A DNA stretch of 64,000 nt, taken from Nematopogon swammerdamellus. Its lineage: Eukaryota > Arthropoda > Insecta > Lepidoptera > Adelidae. Position numbers and translations under genes: made by a program. Shown here one piece after another: positions 9,247 to 20,809 of this stretch. Within the stretch, counting starts at the first letter, position 1, and each line of letters begins with the position of its first letter. Under the pieces are notes generated by a model that worked only from the letters and a program-made list of their open reading frames with translations, was not told where the DNA came from and did not search any database. The DNA is taken from contig OX336338.1 of NCBI GenBank assembly GCA_946902875.1, positions 6,005,971 to 6,069,970 of the forward strand, written 5' to 3'.

Positions 9247-12200
9247 CATCTAACTTCAAGTACTGTTTTTTCTGTAAATTGGTGCAGATAAGTAGCTTTT
9301 AAGTAATGATAAGTCAGATTTAAGAAAATACGTATTACGTACAATATTGTTTTGGTGCAATCACAGAGCATCAAAGGAGCGCGCGCGGTAGGATTTTGAT
9401 GCTCTGTGGGTGCAATAAATAAGTTAAGATTTTTTTTTTATTTTTATTTTTTTTCTGTAATCCGCTCTAAGACTGTCTACTGGATGTCCATGTTATATTG
9501 GGAATATTCATATTTATTTTCCATAAAATACTGCCAGAAGCGGCTTGGTTGCTTAGAACCAAGTCAGACGTAGCCAATAACATCGCTCCGTGCCATACCA
9601 GCGATAAGGCAAACCAAATACTGACACTGAAACATGCTCAGTTTTTTTGGCCATTTTAACATACTTCATCGTGGCGATACATTCCAAGTAGGGCGGCGAT
9701 TGCTTCTCGAATGCCCATTTAATTGTCCGGTCATAAACATCAACAAATATGAGCATACGGTACGCGCTCCGTGCTGCTCACGATTGTGCAAAACCGAGTG
9801 GATACCGTCGCTGGAGAATGCGGTATATTATTTCTGAGCGGCGGCGGCGGCGGGAGTGGAGGGGTGGGCGGGGGGGGGGGGGGGGGGGGGGGCAGTGGCA
9901 CGACCAGTCGGTGCGGCGTGCCCCTTATTTGTAACCCGCCGCAACATAATTTTGCACAGATACGACACAGCCCCAGAATGTCTGTTGCGGTCGCGCCGCG
10001 CCACCACACCGACCGCGCTCCTCCGAGCCGCCGCGCTGCTAAGTCGCTGTCAGTATCATCTCTCGTCCAGTAGTACTCGTCTCCACTCCACTTACCGTCA
10101 GAGACGATTGCAATAAATCATCAATTTGATTTTTGATTATACGAGTATTTTGAAAGTTACTCGTACTTGCGGTTTCGTGGGTACAAGGCCCACGCAAACT
10201 TTACCTTTTGAACGAGTATGGACGCTATAATGAACGAGGTTACCATTTATGCCACCCTTGATTTGTTGTATCAGGTTTTTTTGTGGGTATAATCGAATGC
10301 TTAAGTATTTTCAGGGACGTATCGAGGAAGAGAGGATCGCTCGAGCTGGCATCTTGTAAATTAAACAAAAAAATATATATATTTTTAAAATAATTGAGAA
10401 AACAAAACATTCGCTTACTTCCCTACATCGAATCATTAAATTGTGTAGCATAAGAAAATAACGCACCTAATGGTTTTATGTAAAAGATTAGAAATAATTT
10501 TATAAATTATGTATTTTCTAAAAAAAACACACACAGCCCAGTAAACGTTATCTTGTATAGTATGGAGAATAAGAGTTAAGCCAAAGTAATTACAACTACG
10601 GTAGTTAGTTTCAAGGCACTGCACAGAACAGAGATTGTGCTTAATTATCGTCTGTGTACTTAATTAGCAACCTTGTTTAGACAAATTATTACACAACACT
10701 GCACCAAATAATTATGTTAACGCGTCCATTTGTTCACATTCATATTTCAACGAATTTGACGTGGGAGGTAAACTAGTGATGTTGAGTACACTTGCATTAT
10801 CTTTTATTACCTTCATATGAATACAATCTGAACTAGCTCATCTCGAAAATAAATAAAAAAAAAACATCCTCGCCGCAATAATTGTTGTATATTTTAATTT
10901 CTATAGTATAGCAAATAAAAAGCCTTAAATCTAACTGCATAGCTAGAATGGACGTTCGTTCAGTACCGCTAATACGTAGTTCCGATTGACTAAGCGAGCT
11001 CCTGGATATCTATATTATTTCCGTTACATTCTAGAAAACTATCATACGATAAAATCGACGCAGACATTTTCACTATTCAATTAGGACTACGTGATGCGAA
11101 TGGATTATTACCTCAGTCAGTAAAACGAGAAGTGCGGGGAATCAAACAGAAAATGTTTGGTGTATTTATTAGAGTTTACGGTGGATTCGACAAGGCCAAT
11201 TACGTACATTACAGAAGAGCATTACCCTTATAACCCTAACTGCAATGCAAGTGCCATAAACGCTAAGATTAAAAAGATGTTTGGCACTGCCGACCTGATT
11301 AAATTCAAAGTTGGCATGTTGACAAAATACATTTGGGGGAAACGAAAATAAAACGATTTAAAATGTTATTCTACGGCCGCCATGATGTTAGCGTTAAATA
11401 AAACACATAAAACCCCGAGTCGTTTTGCATGACTGCATATTAATTTTATTTTAGAAAAAAAATCCTTAAGGCACCATAAATACAACCACTAAAGTGCATA
11501 CTTGTAAACGGTTTATTGTTTACTTTATTGATAAATTACTATTATTGGTGGGCCATTAACTTTTATCATCGGTTGATCATTCATTATGAACGAAGTTTGC
11601 TTTTAAAAAGGAAATTAATTCTATGACTGCCATTCCACGCCTTCTAAGCACGAGGGTTTTTGTTTTATATAAATATAAAGAAATAATTAAACAGTGAAAT
11701 GTCTGCACAAACTTACCATTACGAGTACGCGCAAAGTGAATAATTATGGCATCAGGAATTTTAATTTTTTTTTTCAATTATGCCAAAAAAAAATTTGTTT
11801 TGCTCTGTTTGGAAACGCCCAAATATACATGCCTACCTCCACGGTCGGTGCCTTTGGAGGTAATATGTGTGCGTTTGAAGTTTTATTACAGGTAAGTATA
11901 AGCAATGAGAAAAGTACCACGAAATTGTGTGTGCAAATTAATATTGCCAAGCTGGTAATGTGGTGCGAGATCCGGCCGAGTTCCACTGAGCGGAGCGGCC
12001 AACGACAAATTGTCGTGTGTGTGGCGTCGTCGGCGTCGTCTCGTCGTCGCGTACAATATGACGAACAAATCTTTTAATAAAATTGTGGCTTTTCGTTGCG
12101 AGAGCCGCGTGAGACCACATAAAGTCTTTCGTCACCTCGGATACGCTTTCGGAACACAGTTGCGGGACCGCTCCGTATATCTCCTCTTTATTGCAAACGG

Positions 12201-13869
12201 AAATTTTCATTGGCATCGTTTTATTAGAAGTTCCCCGTGCGGTGTGATAGACATATGCCTCTACCGCCCCCGCGCTGCCCCCGCCCTGCCCCCGCCCTGC
12301 CCCCGCTCCGCCCCGCGCCGACCTCCGCCGACGACAACTAAACTTTAATGAACTTGACGAAAGGTTACATGTGTCGCGGGGCGGAGGCGGTGCGGCGCAG
12401 GCAGGTTCCTCCATCTCGTTAAAGTGACAGAAAGAGAGAGAGAGACGACGACATAAATATCTAAAATTTGTATTAACATCAACTATAAACTGTTCAACTA
12501 GTTTTACAAAAGGTCTTAAAGAAGAAAACGGAAAAAATTATAAGAATACCTAAGTTGGACAGCGTATTACCTGCTCAATATAGTATTTGTAAAAAAATAT
12601 TTTTTTATTTTAGAATTTCCCATTGGCTCCATATGAGTATGCAGCCACCGTGACGTCGCAAAGCTAAAAGATTTAGCATTGCAATTAGTGTAACTCTGAC
12701 TTAAAAAAATATTTCATCAACTTTCACAAATCAGATTTCCATCTACCTACTATGATTTGAAAGAACTAGAAACGAGCAAATACCCAAAAGAGAACCTAAC
12801 AAATTTATTTCTTTGTCCGATCTCAGAAGAACGAACTCTGCAGCGGCAGAGCAGATATTCAGTAAAAGCTCCTATCAGACATCAAAGTACTTTAATCCTG
12901 TTAGATCTGGGAGGGAAAATTCTGGAAAAGCGAGAGTTCATTACGCTTTTTAAATTAAAACCGTTCGATAAGGGCAAGAAGGTTAAGAAAAAGGGAAAAA
13001 CTTCGCAATTCGGAGGGCTCAAACGACTATAAAAACGTTACACAATGCCAATTTAAATACATCACTAATCTTAAGTCAAAGAGAATAAACACCGAAGAAG
13101 AAGTTGAGAAATTCAATTAAAGAGAGGAGCTCGGCGGAGCGCAAGTGAAGGCGGGAGAAGGGAGGCGGGCGCGAACAGGACCGAACAAAATAAATAAAAG
13201 TCCAAATGGAATTGGTCGAATTGAGAATAGCCATTAAGGTGTTAATGAAGGGCTTATTAAGCCGTCCCCCGCCCTCTGGGTGGTCTTTCGAGGGCCAGAT
13301 TTCCTTCAGTTTGTTAATTAATCAATGCCGTTTGTTTTGGGATCTGCGGCGGCGCCACGCACCGCAGCACGGCGGCGCACGCGTCTCGCCTCGCCTCGCC
13401 TCACGCATGCTCCAGCTTCAGTAACATCCTAATATTTGTATACTTCCTGTCTGTTAGAATAAGTATAGGTATCATATATTGAATGGATATAATCTAACAT
13501 AAGCGCCATTTTGAAGTGAAGATAATAATTTTTATTTTCACACTCGAGGATTTTCGACGCGCCCGTTTCATCACTAAATATATCGCAGTATGCGCTCACC
13601 GTGAAGATCGTCTACTTGATTGCTTATTCCCTCAACATGAATTAATTATAAGCGTTTTTCTTATATAAATAAACAATTAGGTACCTAACTTAAATATATG
13701 CCCACCATTCGTTTTAAGGGAATAAATATTGTAGTGATTTCCACTAGATTCAGAAATTGGCAAACATTTTTCTTGAGAAACTATGTATAAATATGTAAAA
13801 TTTATGTCATAAATTACATTCATACACGGCACCTCACTGAGCGTAGTCTCGCTAGGAGTGGTGTTATTG
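9247..13869. other. Long non-coding stretch, probable 5' intron of mirr
   Basis: I find no gene here. A hairpin with a GCGCGCGC loop lies at 9362-9408. A poly(G) tract of more than 20 G lies at about 9870-9892, inside a GC-rich island of about 9835-10080. Repeated CCCGCCCTGCCC words lie at about 12280-12320, and a short GA tract lies at about 12430. The remainder is AT-rich. The open frames in the GC islands encode Gly-, Pro- or Arg-rich strings without domain features. Confidence 0.45.
13190..13350. promoter_or_regulatory. Candidate cis-regulatory island
   Basis: This is unique sequence outside all repeats. Homeodomain-like words are dense: AGCCATTAAGG, GTTAATGAAGG, GGCTTATTAAGCC and TTGTTAATTAATCAATG. 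It is proposed as an enhancer of mirr by position only. Confidence 0.2.
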
Positions 13870-13870
13870 T

Positions 13871-13913
13871 GTACTTCAAGAAATCCGGTAAATTACCGGA
13901 TTTCTTGAAGTAC
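13871..13913. other. Perfect 43-nt hairpin
   Basis: GTACTTCAAGAAATCCGGTA plus one base is followed by its exact complement, with a single-base centre. It sits directly before a family D end at about 13905-13955, at the position where other family D copies have their own hairpin. Confidence 0.85.
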
Positions 13914-13955
13914 GACACCGATTATTCTGCCTACCCCGATTGTCGGGATACAGCA
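13905..13955 (-). repeat. Family D terminal fragment
   Basis: CGACACCGATTATTCTGCC followed by CCCCGATTGTCGGGATACAG matches the end of the family D copy at 63826-63870. Confidence 0.65.
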
Positions 13956-14549
13956 TGTAGTATGTATTGTTTATTGTTTATTTAGCCTATATTGGCAGTA
14001 CACGCGCACAGCGCTCAGATTTGTCATATTTACATTGTAACATTCCGCCAGTTCGATTATCACAGCGAAGAAGAACTGACAAGAAACTTCACTGGAAAAA
14101 TTTTCAATGTGCACTAAGTCTATTACAAAATTTTTTGCCACTGCCTAAACACGCATACTGATTTATGACAGATGCGGCAATTCATGGCAATAGTGATTTT
14201 TTTTTTTATATGAAATTGTATGAAGTTATTTACCCACCACACTGCCACATGCAGCAGGGCAGTCTCCACAAACATCACCCGTTCACGAGCACCACACCTG
14301 GGCCAGCCATCGCCTCCCTCAACCATATTGTAGATTTGCCTCCCTCAACCATATTGTAGCCCAAGTGTCACCTATATGGTGATATTGGATGTGCCTGATT
14401 GTCAGATGAAATTCTGAGCATACCCATCGTGTAATGAATTTTTCTCGCAAGTGCAATCGCAATAGAAAATGTATGACATGTTTGGTTGCATTGGCCGGCA
14501 TTTTGCATTTTGTATGGGGACTCCTTATTTTTTTACTTTTTGCTTCTTA
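13956..14549. other. Non-coding stretch between two family D ends
   Basis: No gene is seen. A direct repeat of CCTCCCTCAACCATATTGTA lies at about 14312-14358. Confidence 0.4.
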
Positions 14550-14855
14550 TCCCGACAATCGGGGTAAGCAGAGTAATCGGTTTTGTGCTGCAAGTACTCT
14601 GGTAAATTGCAGCACAACACCGACCACCACGTTTAGCAAAGTATTCGGACAAGATAACTATCAGGCAGCAAGTAAGGCACGAAGGAAGACAGCTGCTGCA
14701 TGACTCGGTGGAAAGACCGTGCCAAGGTGAGAGGTGGCTACCCTGTCGCCCTTATGCACGGCATCTTGTCCTTTTCCCATTGTCGCCTTTTACGACATGC
14801 GCGGGGAGGGATGCAGTGGGGCTATTCTTATTAAGTACCGGCCCCACACAGTACT
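14550..14855 (+). repeat. Dispersed repeat family D joined to head Z
   Basis: It starts ATCCCGACAATCGGGGTAAG, contains TTGTGCTGCA/TGCAGCACAA and GCACGGCATCTTGTCC, and ends with head Z (TCGCCTTTTACGACATGCGC, then AAGTACCGGCCCCACAC). Head Z is otherwise found on the SINE-like copies, so it is shared by two different bodies. Confidence 0.75.
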
Positions 14856-14950
14856 TTTGCTTCTTTATTGTTGTTATATTCGCTATAACAACACATATTC
14901 AGTATTTTAAATATTTAAAGTTCTTAGATTTTTTCGAAGTTCGGTAAATT

Positions 14951-15230
14951 GTATGTCGTAAAAGGCGACTAAGGGATATGACTCCCTTCTTATATTACTA
15001 GGTGGTAGGAGGGTATAAGGTATAACCCGCCCGGGTTGGTACCACCGCACTGAATGAAAGGTCGGCCGAAACGGCTATGTAAATAGTTTGTGTTTTCCGT
15101 CCAGTTCTGTGTAGCGGACACGACCGAAGGGAAGCACTGACGTGGCACCAAGTTTACCCGGTCTTATGGGCCGACATCACGGATGTTGTAGGTGATGTAG
15201 CCAACCGTGTCAGTTTCCATAAAAAAATAA
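14951..15230 (+). repeat. SINE-like element with partial head Z
   Basis: GTATGTCGTAAAAGGCGACT, then the core TTACTAGGTGGTAGG, the body GGTCGGCCGAAACGGC and the tail GCCAACCGTGTCAGTTTCCA plus A's are in the same order as in 34478-34804. The outer head is missing. Confidence 0.8.
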
Positions 15231-15570
15231 TGAAAAAATCTATAATTAGCACGCAGAGTGTACCTCAGTCGTGTCTAGAGTCTATGGCGCATGGCGGATC
15301 GCCGCGCGGCCGCTATCTGTCGCTACAGCGTGTAATGGCGTACACATATCGTCGTTATCTCCTCCATATCGACTGTTATAATGTTTGCATTAGCGATGTC
15401 GCTCCAGTTGTCGGCATAGTCGCCATTATTAAAAGGCGATATGGAATGGGTGGATTCAGGGTGACGTCACCGCCCATTGGGGATAAGAGGGTGCTAGAAA
15501 CAACGAGGTGGCCAGAAATGGCACCGTTACACGTGTCTCACGTGTCGCACTATTCTGACAATGTTTTTTT
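15231..15570. other. Non-coding stretch, GC-balanced
   Basis: A 115-codon open frame covers this stretch, but its sequence resembles no family I know and it ends inside the flanking SINE tail. I do not call it a gene. Confidence 0.35.
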
Positions 15571-15888
15571 TTTATAGAAACTGTCACGGTTGGCTACGTC
15601 ACCTGCAACATCCGTGATGTCAGCCCATAACACCGGGTGAACTAGGTGCCATGTCAGCGCTTCCATTCATTCATGTCGGCTACACGGAAAACACGAACTA
15701 GGTATTTACATAGCCGTTTCGACCGACACTTCGCTCAGTGCGGTGGTATCAACCCGACCGGGATAAACCCTACCACCTAGTAGGACCAACAACCACGGAA
15801 GGGAAGGGACCTACAACCACGGTCACCCATCCAAGTACTGACCGCGCCCAGCGTTGCCCGGCCGCACCACTGACCTACCGAGGCTGAC
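15571..15888 (-). repeat. SINE-like element with tRNA/5S-like head
   Basis: The minus strand reads GTCAGCCTCGGTAGGTCAGT, then the 5S-like block (GGCGCGGTCAGTACTTGGAT), the core, the body and the tail. The 5S-like part is slightly shortened compared with 26865-27228. Confidence 0.8.
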
Positions 15889-16077
15889 AATCGCCGCGGC
15901 AATGAACTAAACGTATGTACTTATGTTACTTATCTATCATATCTATAACACGTCGACGATATGTCGCTCGTCATGTAAACCCAGACTTTGTTCAGGTCGT
16001 GATCGTGCGTCGCCCCACCACATGTACCTACACATGTCGCACAAAGCTAGAACGGGTATCGGTGTGGACATCACATC

Positions 16078-16113
16078 GCGCAAGAACGTTAGAAGAGGCA
16101 GGGACCTCGGACT
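16078..16113. repeat. Left member of an inverted repeat flanking P-like copy 1
   Basis: GCAAGAACGTTAGAAGAGGC and the following AGGGACCTCGGAC are matched, as reverse complement, at about 18211-18244 with few differences. The P-like element lies between the two members. Confidence 0.6.
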
Positions 16114-16367
16114 GTCCAATGCTTGTATGAGAACCAGCGTCGCTGAGCTCACCGGGTAGCGGAGGGGACGGCCCGCGCTCTGATTGGGTGGTATCGGGTG
16201 GGGAAAGGTTGACGCCACGAGTCAGTAAGCCTGGATACGCTATACATAGGAGGACAGGGGTAGCCGCGCGTCGGCGCACACGCGCCAGCGCGTCAGTCTA
16301 GCGCCGGCGACCGATCTTAGTCTCCGTCCGCCGCTCAGGCGGAGCGAACGTGCGCGTCTGTCACAAA

Positions 16368-16603
16368 ATGCCTCATTGTGCAGTGCTTTGGTGCAAAAAG
16401 TCATCGAAAAATTCAAACTTGAACACAGATGGAGTCACCTTTCACGAGTAAGTACTTTCATTCAATTTGATAGCATTTTTCGCTTGAATTTCAGTAACAA
16501 ACATCGGCGTAAATATGTATGGAGAGCTCTTTTCTGCTTACCCACCATAGGTCGACTATCGTGTTGGATGCAGTTAGCTCTTGTATTTTTTTTTGTTTAT
16601 TGA
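16368..16603 (+). pseudogene. THAP-like zinc-finger exon of the P-like element
   Basis: The frame opens MPHCAVLWC, giving the Cys-x4-Cys start of a THAP finger, and reaches GVTFH at residues 22-26. A good donor (GTAAGT) follows at 16448, and an acceptor (TTTCAG) ends at 16494. Splicing them would continue the frame with NKHRRKYVWRALF, which resembles the RRKxW segment of THAP domains. The implied intron is only 47 nt, so the splice is an inference. The frame stops at 16603 without the distal Cys-x2-His pair or any RNase H-like region. It looks like the first part of a transposase left behind by internal deletion. Confidence 0.5.
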
Positions 16604-17136
16604 TAAATATGTATGTTAAATGTATACAGATATTTCATGCATTCTGCCTTATTGCCAAAGGACATTTCTTCTAGTCAACCTCAACAGGTTTCCTCGTTCA
16701 ATATTCGTTTATCGCGCTTTTTTCATTCAACCAGTACCTACCGGTTTTTACTTTTGAGCGACTCTAAAGGAATTAATTTCTTTAGGTCATGCGTCTACCG
16801 GGAATTAGTCTTGTTATGCTTAGCATTAACAAAATTAATTCATAATGAATACCCCGTTAGCATTTAGCACTGCTAAGCGCCCTGATAAATAAAAATTAAT
16901 GCTAAATGCTAAGCAATAGTCACATTTAATTTTAGTTAGCATTGCTGTTTCGTTCGTAAAACTTTGTTGGTTCGTTTGTTTTGGAACGCACAAAGCAATG
17001 AAGTATGTGCTATTTATCTGTGGTACTGCTAAATGCTAAATGCTATATAGCGCCTGCGCTCCGCTGCTAGCTAGCTAGCTAGCATCTAAATGCGAAATGC
17101 GATGCGATCATGCGAGTGAGGGGTCGGAATTATCAT

Positions 17137-17370
17137 CTGTCACGTGATCATTAGTTTTGGTCATATCTACAGAACTACTGGACTTAGACCCGTCGTGTTG
17201 GTACTCAAACTGAACGTCTCGGTGAGATCTACCCATCTGTCACGTGTTAATTTGTTTTGGTCATATCTCGAGAACCACTGAACTTAGACCCATCGTGTTG
17301 GTACTCAAACTGAACGTCTCGATGAGATCTACCCATCTATCACGTGATAATTTGTTTTGGTCATACCTGG
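17137..17370 (-). repeat. 100-bp tandem array inside P-like copy 1
   Basis: Units begin at 17137, 17237 and 17337, each near CTGTCACGTG and TTTTGGTCATA, and contain CCCATCGTGTTGGTACTCAA. There are two complete units and part of a third. The homologous array in copy 2 has six units. Confidence 0.85.
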
Positions 17371-18134
17371 AAAACCTCATTTTACCGTAAAAAAATTAAA
17401 TATCCAGGTGGGTATGGCTGGTTAGTTTGTTAAAAAAGGCAAAGCCTGGAAAACCTTATTTTACCGTAAAAAAATTAAATATCGAGGTGGGTACTCATAA
17501 ATTTTTTATGGTAGGGTAGATTTTCGCGAATTTTTCGCGAAGTCATATTGCAATATAATTTGTCATATCGTTGGCTAAGTAATTAGCAAATAGTTGTTAA
17601 TAATATAATTATTTTTTTTTTTGGTTACAAAACTTTTCGACTTTCTAACATTATTTTTTTTGGAAAATTCCAATAACAAATACTCCAATAAGATAATACC
17701 AATGTACGAGGTCTTACATATCATTATTTTGGAAATTTTATGTAGATTTATAATAAAGTATCCGAGGTATCTCAGAACTTAGAACTATTATCGTGTTTAT
17801 GCGAAAATCTGCAAATTCGCAAAATTGTGAAAGGGGCGTTGCCTTTGTTCATTTAAGAGAAAGTTATATTATTCCCTTGATGTAAAGAAGGGTTAAATAT
17901 TGTTAAATCCGTTTCATCTTTTCATCGCGAATCGACACAATGAGCGACTTATTGTATGAATCCCGTTCAAATGTATGGAATACTGGCGTCACTTGGCTAC
18001 CTACTCGCTCGGCCAATCACGGCGTTCCATGCGCCGCTCCCGCCTCAGACTTCACACCCCTTTGGCGGCTACCTCGGTTCTCATACAAACGATGCCGTAT
18101 TTCGTATCCAGGCTTACTGACTCGTGGTTGACGC

Positions 18135-18327
18135 TATGTGGCCAGCGGGCGACCGACGAATAATTATTGGTACGTTTTTACTAATATCGTGCTACGCTGG
18201 CGCGGGGAAGGTCCGACGTCCCTACCTCTTCTAACGTTCTTGACATCGCGGATCGGCTGCGGGGCGGACGGGGGCGCCGCCGCCCGCCGTGCGGTAATCT
18301 GCACGTTTCTACGTAAAAAATTTTTTT
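18135..18327. other. Host flank of P-like copy 1
   Basis: Unique DNA with the right member of the flanking inverted repeat at about 18211-18244 (GTCCGACGTCCCTACCTCTT, then CTAACGTTCTTG). A GC-rich patch follows. No gene is seen. Confidence 0.45.
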
Positions 18328-18684
18328 TATGGAAACTGACACGGTTGGCTACATCACCTACAAGGTACATCCGTGATATCATCCAACACCTTGGTGAACT
18401 AGGTGCCATGTCAGCGCTTCCCTTCGGTCGTGCCGGCTACACTGAACTGGACTGAAAACACGAACCTTCGTTTCAACCGACCTTTCATTCAGTGCGGTGG
18501 TATCAACCCGGGCGGGTTAAACCCTACCACCTAGTGAGGAAAGAAGGGAAGGGACCTACAGTTTTACGTGAAATCCAAACCGCGGCCAGCCTCCAGCGAT
18601 CGAGCGGTCACCCATCCATACACTGACCGCGTCCAGGTGTGCTTATGATCCGACCGACCGCACCACTGAGCTACCGAGGCTGAC
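18328..18684 (-). repeat. SINE-like element with tRNA/5S-like head
   Basis: The minus strand begins GTCAGCCTCGGTAGCTCAGT and continues with a diverged 5S-like block (ACGCGGTCAGTGTATGGATG), the core CACTAGGTGGTAGGG, the body, and the tail CAACCGTGTCAGTTTCCATA. Confidence 0.8.
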
Positions 18685-18825
18685 AGACGTGGCGCTGCGA
18701 AGTTATCTTCTATAGGTAGTCTCTGATCGACGCGACGACTTGAAACTTCAAAGTTTCCTGGTCGCTTGTGATGCAGTAGAATGGTTCACTGTGAACTGTG
18801 TTTGAAAATCAGTAATTTTTTTTTT

Positions 18826-18920
18826 ATTGAAACTGACACGGTTGGCCAAATCACCTACAACATCCGTGATGTCAGCCCATAACACCGGGTGAACTAGGCG
18901 CCATGTCAGTGCACCCTTCG
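18826..18920 (-). repeat. SINE-like element, tail fragment
   Basis: ATTGAAACTGACACGGTTGG through GGTGAACTAGGCGCCATGTC is the 3' portion of the common body. It is 5'-truncated. Confidence 0.7.
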
Positions 18921-19348
18921 GACGTTAGTAGACTTCTACAATTAGACTAAAAGCTGATAATCGTGCGCGAGTACGAGAGGCGGCGATCGCCGCAGGTGTG
19001 TGGTGTGAAGGTGGCGAGGGGCGCGACGTGTCGTCGTGTGGCGTGGCGTGTTTAGGCCGGCGAGCCGATGTCGACCGGTGCTGGCGGGTGGGTTACAAAA
19101 GTGTACAGTCGCGTGCGACAATATCAATTCGCGTGTTCGAAATTTTGACTTTTAATAGCGACAGATAAAATGGGCTGTAAACGCTATTGTAGGCAGAGCT
19201 GTAGCGTGACGTGGCGGGTCCGCGCGGCCTGAGTGCCGGCTGAGTCTTTATCGATTCGGCTATAAATATTGTGGAATGATTTAAAGAGTCAGTTCGATCT
19301 CGTGCGCCGCGTCAAATTCGAGGTCAGTGTATGAGTTGACTTTTTTTT
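18921..19348. other. Non-coding GC-rich stretch
   Basis: Unique DNA with a GT/GC-rich section at about 18990-19090. No gene or repeat is recognised. Confidence 0.4.
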
Positions 19349-19742
19349 ATGTAATCCGGTATGGGTGGCTGAGTCGGAGGGGCCAAAGCACATGCTCTAA
19401 CCAGCCAATATCACCTCCGAGAAGGTAGGTGCCATACCGGAGAGTTCCCTGGATTGCTGGCTATACTGGACTAGAGGAGAACACAACCGAGGTTGCTTGC
19501 GGCCATCTTACATCCAGTACGGTGGTACCAACCCAGTCGGCTACAATTTGAGCCTACCACCTAGTAAGGGGCAAGGGAAGGGACCTACAGTTTTACACCG
19601 GTTCCGAACGGTGAAGCAGCTGGTGTAGGTATGCACGTAAATTTTTTCGTCAGAAAAAACTCATTGGTACACGCCGACCGGATTCGAACCTCGGACCTCC
19701 CGCATGAGAAGCCGATGCCCAAACCACTCGGCCACCCGCCGC
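19349..19742 (-). repeat. tRNA-derived SINE (family B), near full length
   Basis: This is the reverse complement of the 3583 element from the tail (TGTAATCCGGTATGGGTGGC) to the tRNA-like head (GGATTCGAACC B box and CCACTCGGCCACC A box). It is one of the least diverged copies. Confidence 0.85.
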
Positions 19743-19849
19743 TTATTATTATGATTGATTGTGATTGCACATTACTGTGTGATAGAGTATGGAGGAGGGT
19801 GATGTTTTAGGAGTAATGAGATGTTTAAATACTTAAATATTAAAAAAAA

Positions 19850-20060
19850 AAACCGGCCAAGTGCGAGTTGGACTCATGAACCGAGATTTCCGCACCATAA
19901 AAAAAACTATAAAAAAAAACACGTTTCTTGTAAGCAGAGCCACCCTTAATTTTACACTTTTTAATTTTTTTATTATTTGTTGTAATATCCGCCAAAATAA
20001 CACATAATTATTCTGTGAAAATTTCTCATAAGTATCTGTGAAATTGAGGTTCCTTCCTTA
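19850..20060 (-). repeat. Dispersed repeat family C, partial
   Basis: AACCGGCCAAGTGCGAGTTG, ACGTTTCTTGTAAGCAGAG and TATTATTTGTTGTAATATCC match the family C copies in inverted orientation. Confidence 0.65.
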
Positions 20061-20376
20061 TACAATTATCATAATAAGTTGTAAGAGCTCCACCTACCGA
20101 ATTATCATTTAACTAAACTAACTTTTTAACTACAAAACCATTTATGATTGTATGAACGGTCACCGATAGATGGCGCGAGGGATACGAAGGTGTCAATATA
20201 TCAATACAAAATAAAATAAGCTGCGCCGAACGCGAGATACGCGCGAGTTAGACCACGTGATTGATGTGTACACTCTCGCGGTCGTCTATATCATATAGGT
20301 AGGTACGTGCAACATGAAAGAACATATGGCTACGGAACCTTTTGTGTGCGAACAAGGTTCTCACTTAACAGGTTCT

Positions 20377-20432
20377 TAGGGTTCCGTATTCGGTACGGGA
20401 CCCTATTACTAAGCCTACGCCGCCGTCTGTCT

Positions 20433-20463
<31 letters not shown>

Positions 20464-20809
20464 CGTCCGTCCGTCCGTCTGTCTGTCCGAGTGCTATATC
20501 TCTTGAACCGTAATAGGTAGCCCGTTGAAATTTTCACAGAATATGTCTTATTATGGCTGATATAACAACAAATAATAAAAATAAGAAAAAGTAAAAAATT
20601 CACGGGTGTTCCCATAGAAGAAGCAAAAAAGTGTATGCGCGCGCGCCATCTATCGAATAAGCGTGAAGCATTTGAACTAATCATGAAATTTAACTAATAT
20701 GAAGCATTTCATAACACGCCATAGATGGCGTGAGTGGCGCTGACCATGACATGGCGATACGGAACACTTGGTGCGCGAGTTCGACTCGCACTTGGCCGGT
20801 TTTTTTTTT
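20377..20809 (+). repeat. Dispersed repeat family C with internal microsatellite, full-length-like
   Basis: It starts TTAGGGTTCCGTATTCGGTA and ends GACTCGCACTTGGCCGGTTT plus T's. An expanded GTCT/GTCC tract lies at about 20424-20488. The following AACCGTAATAGG, GAAATTTTCACAGAATATG and ATAGATGGCGTGAGTGGCGC segments recur in the copies at 41724, 45531, 31540 and 55936. Microsatellites with repetitive flanks are a known lepidopteran feature. The element class is not certain. Confidence 0.75.

Larger units (their letters stand above)
16216..18126 (+). mobile_element. P-like DNA transposon, copy 1 (non-autonomous)
   Basis: The 1,911-bp element has terminal inverted repeats of 24 bp. The left end is CACGAGTCAGTAAGCCTGGA followed by TACG, and the right end is its exact complement. 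Both sides carry the identical 8-bp target duplication GTTGACGC (16208-16215 and 18127-18134). A GC-rich leader precedes a THAP-like exon starting at 16368. An internal 100-bp tandem array (about 2.3 units) begins at 17137. Eight-base duplications are produced by both P and hAT transposases. The THAP-type exon favours the P superfamily, since hAT transposases usually carry BED fingers. No catalytic transposase domain remains, so movement would need a transposase in trans. The second copy is at 22259-24918. Confidence 0.85.

Noticed and set aside
9740..10116. Poly-proline and poly-glycine open frames
   Set aside because: They are produced by the poly(G) tract and flanking GC-rich DNA.
16613..16867. 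84-codon open frame in P-like copy 1, repeated at 24267-24521 in copy 2
   Set aside because: It differs by only one residue between copies, but so does the surrounding non-coding DNA. It shows no domain and no splice link to the THAP exon was found.
16216..18126. hAT superfamily assignment for the 8-bp-duplication elements
   Set aside because: hAT also gives 8-bp duplications, but the THAP-like exon points to P. The alternative stays open until an autonomous copy is found.
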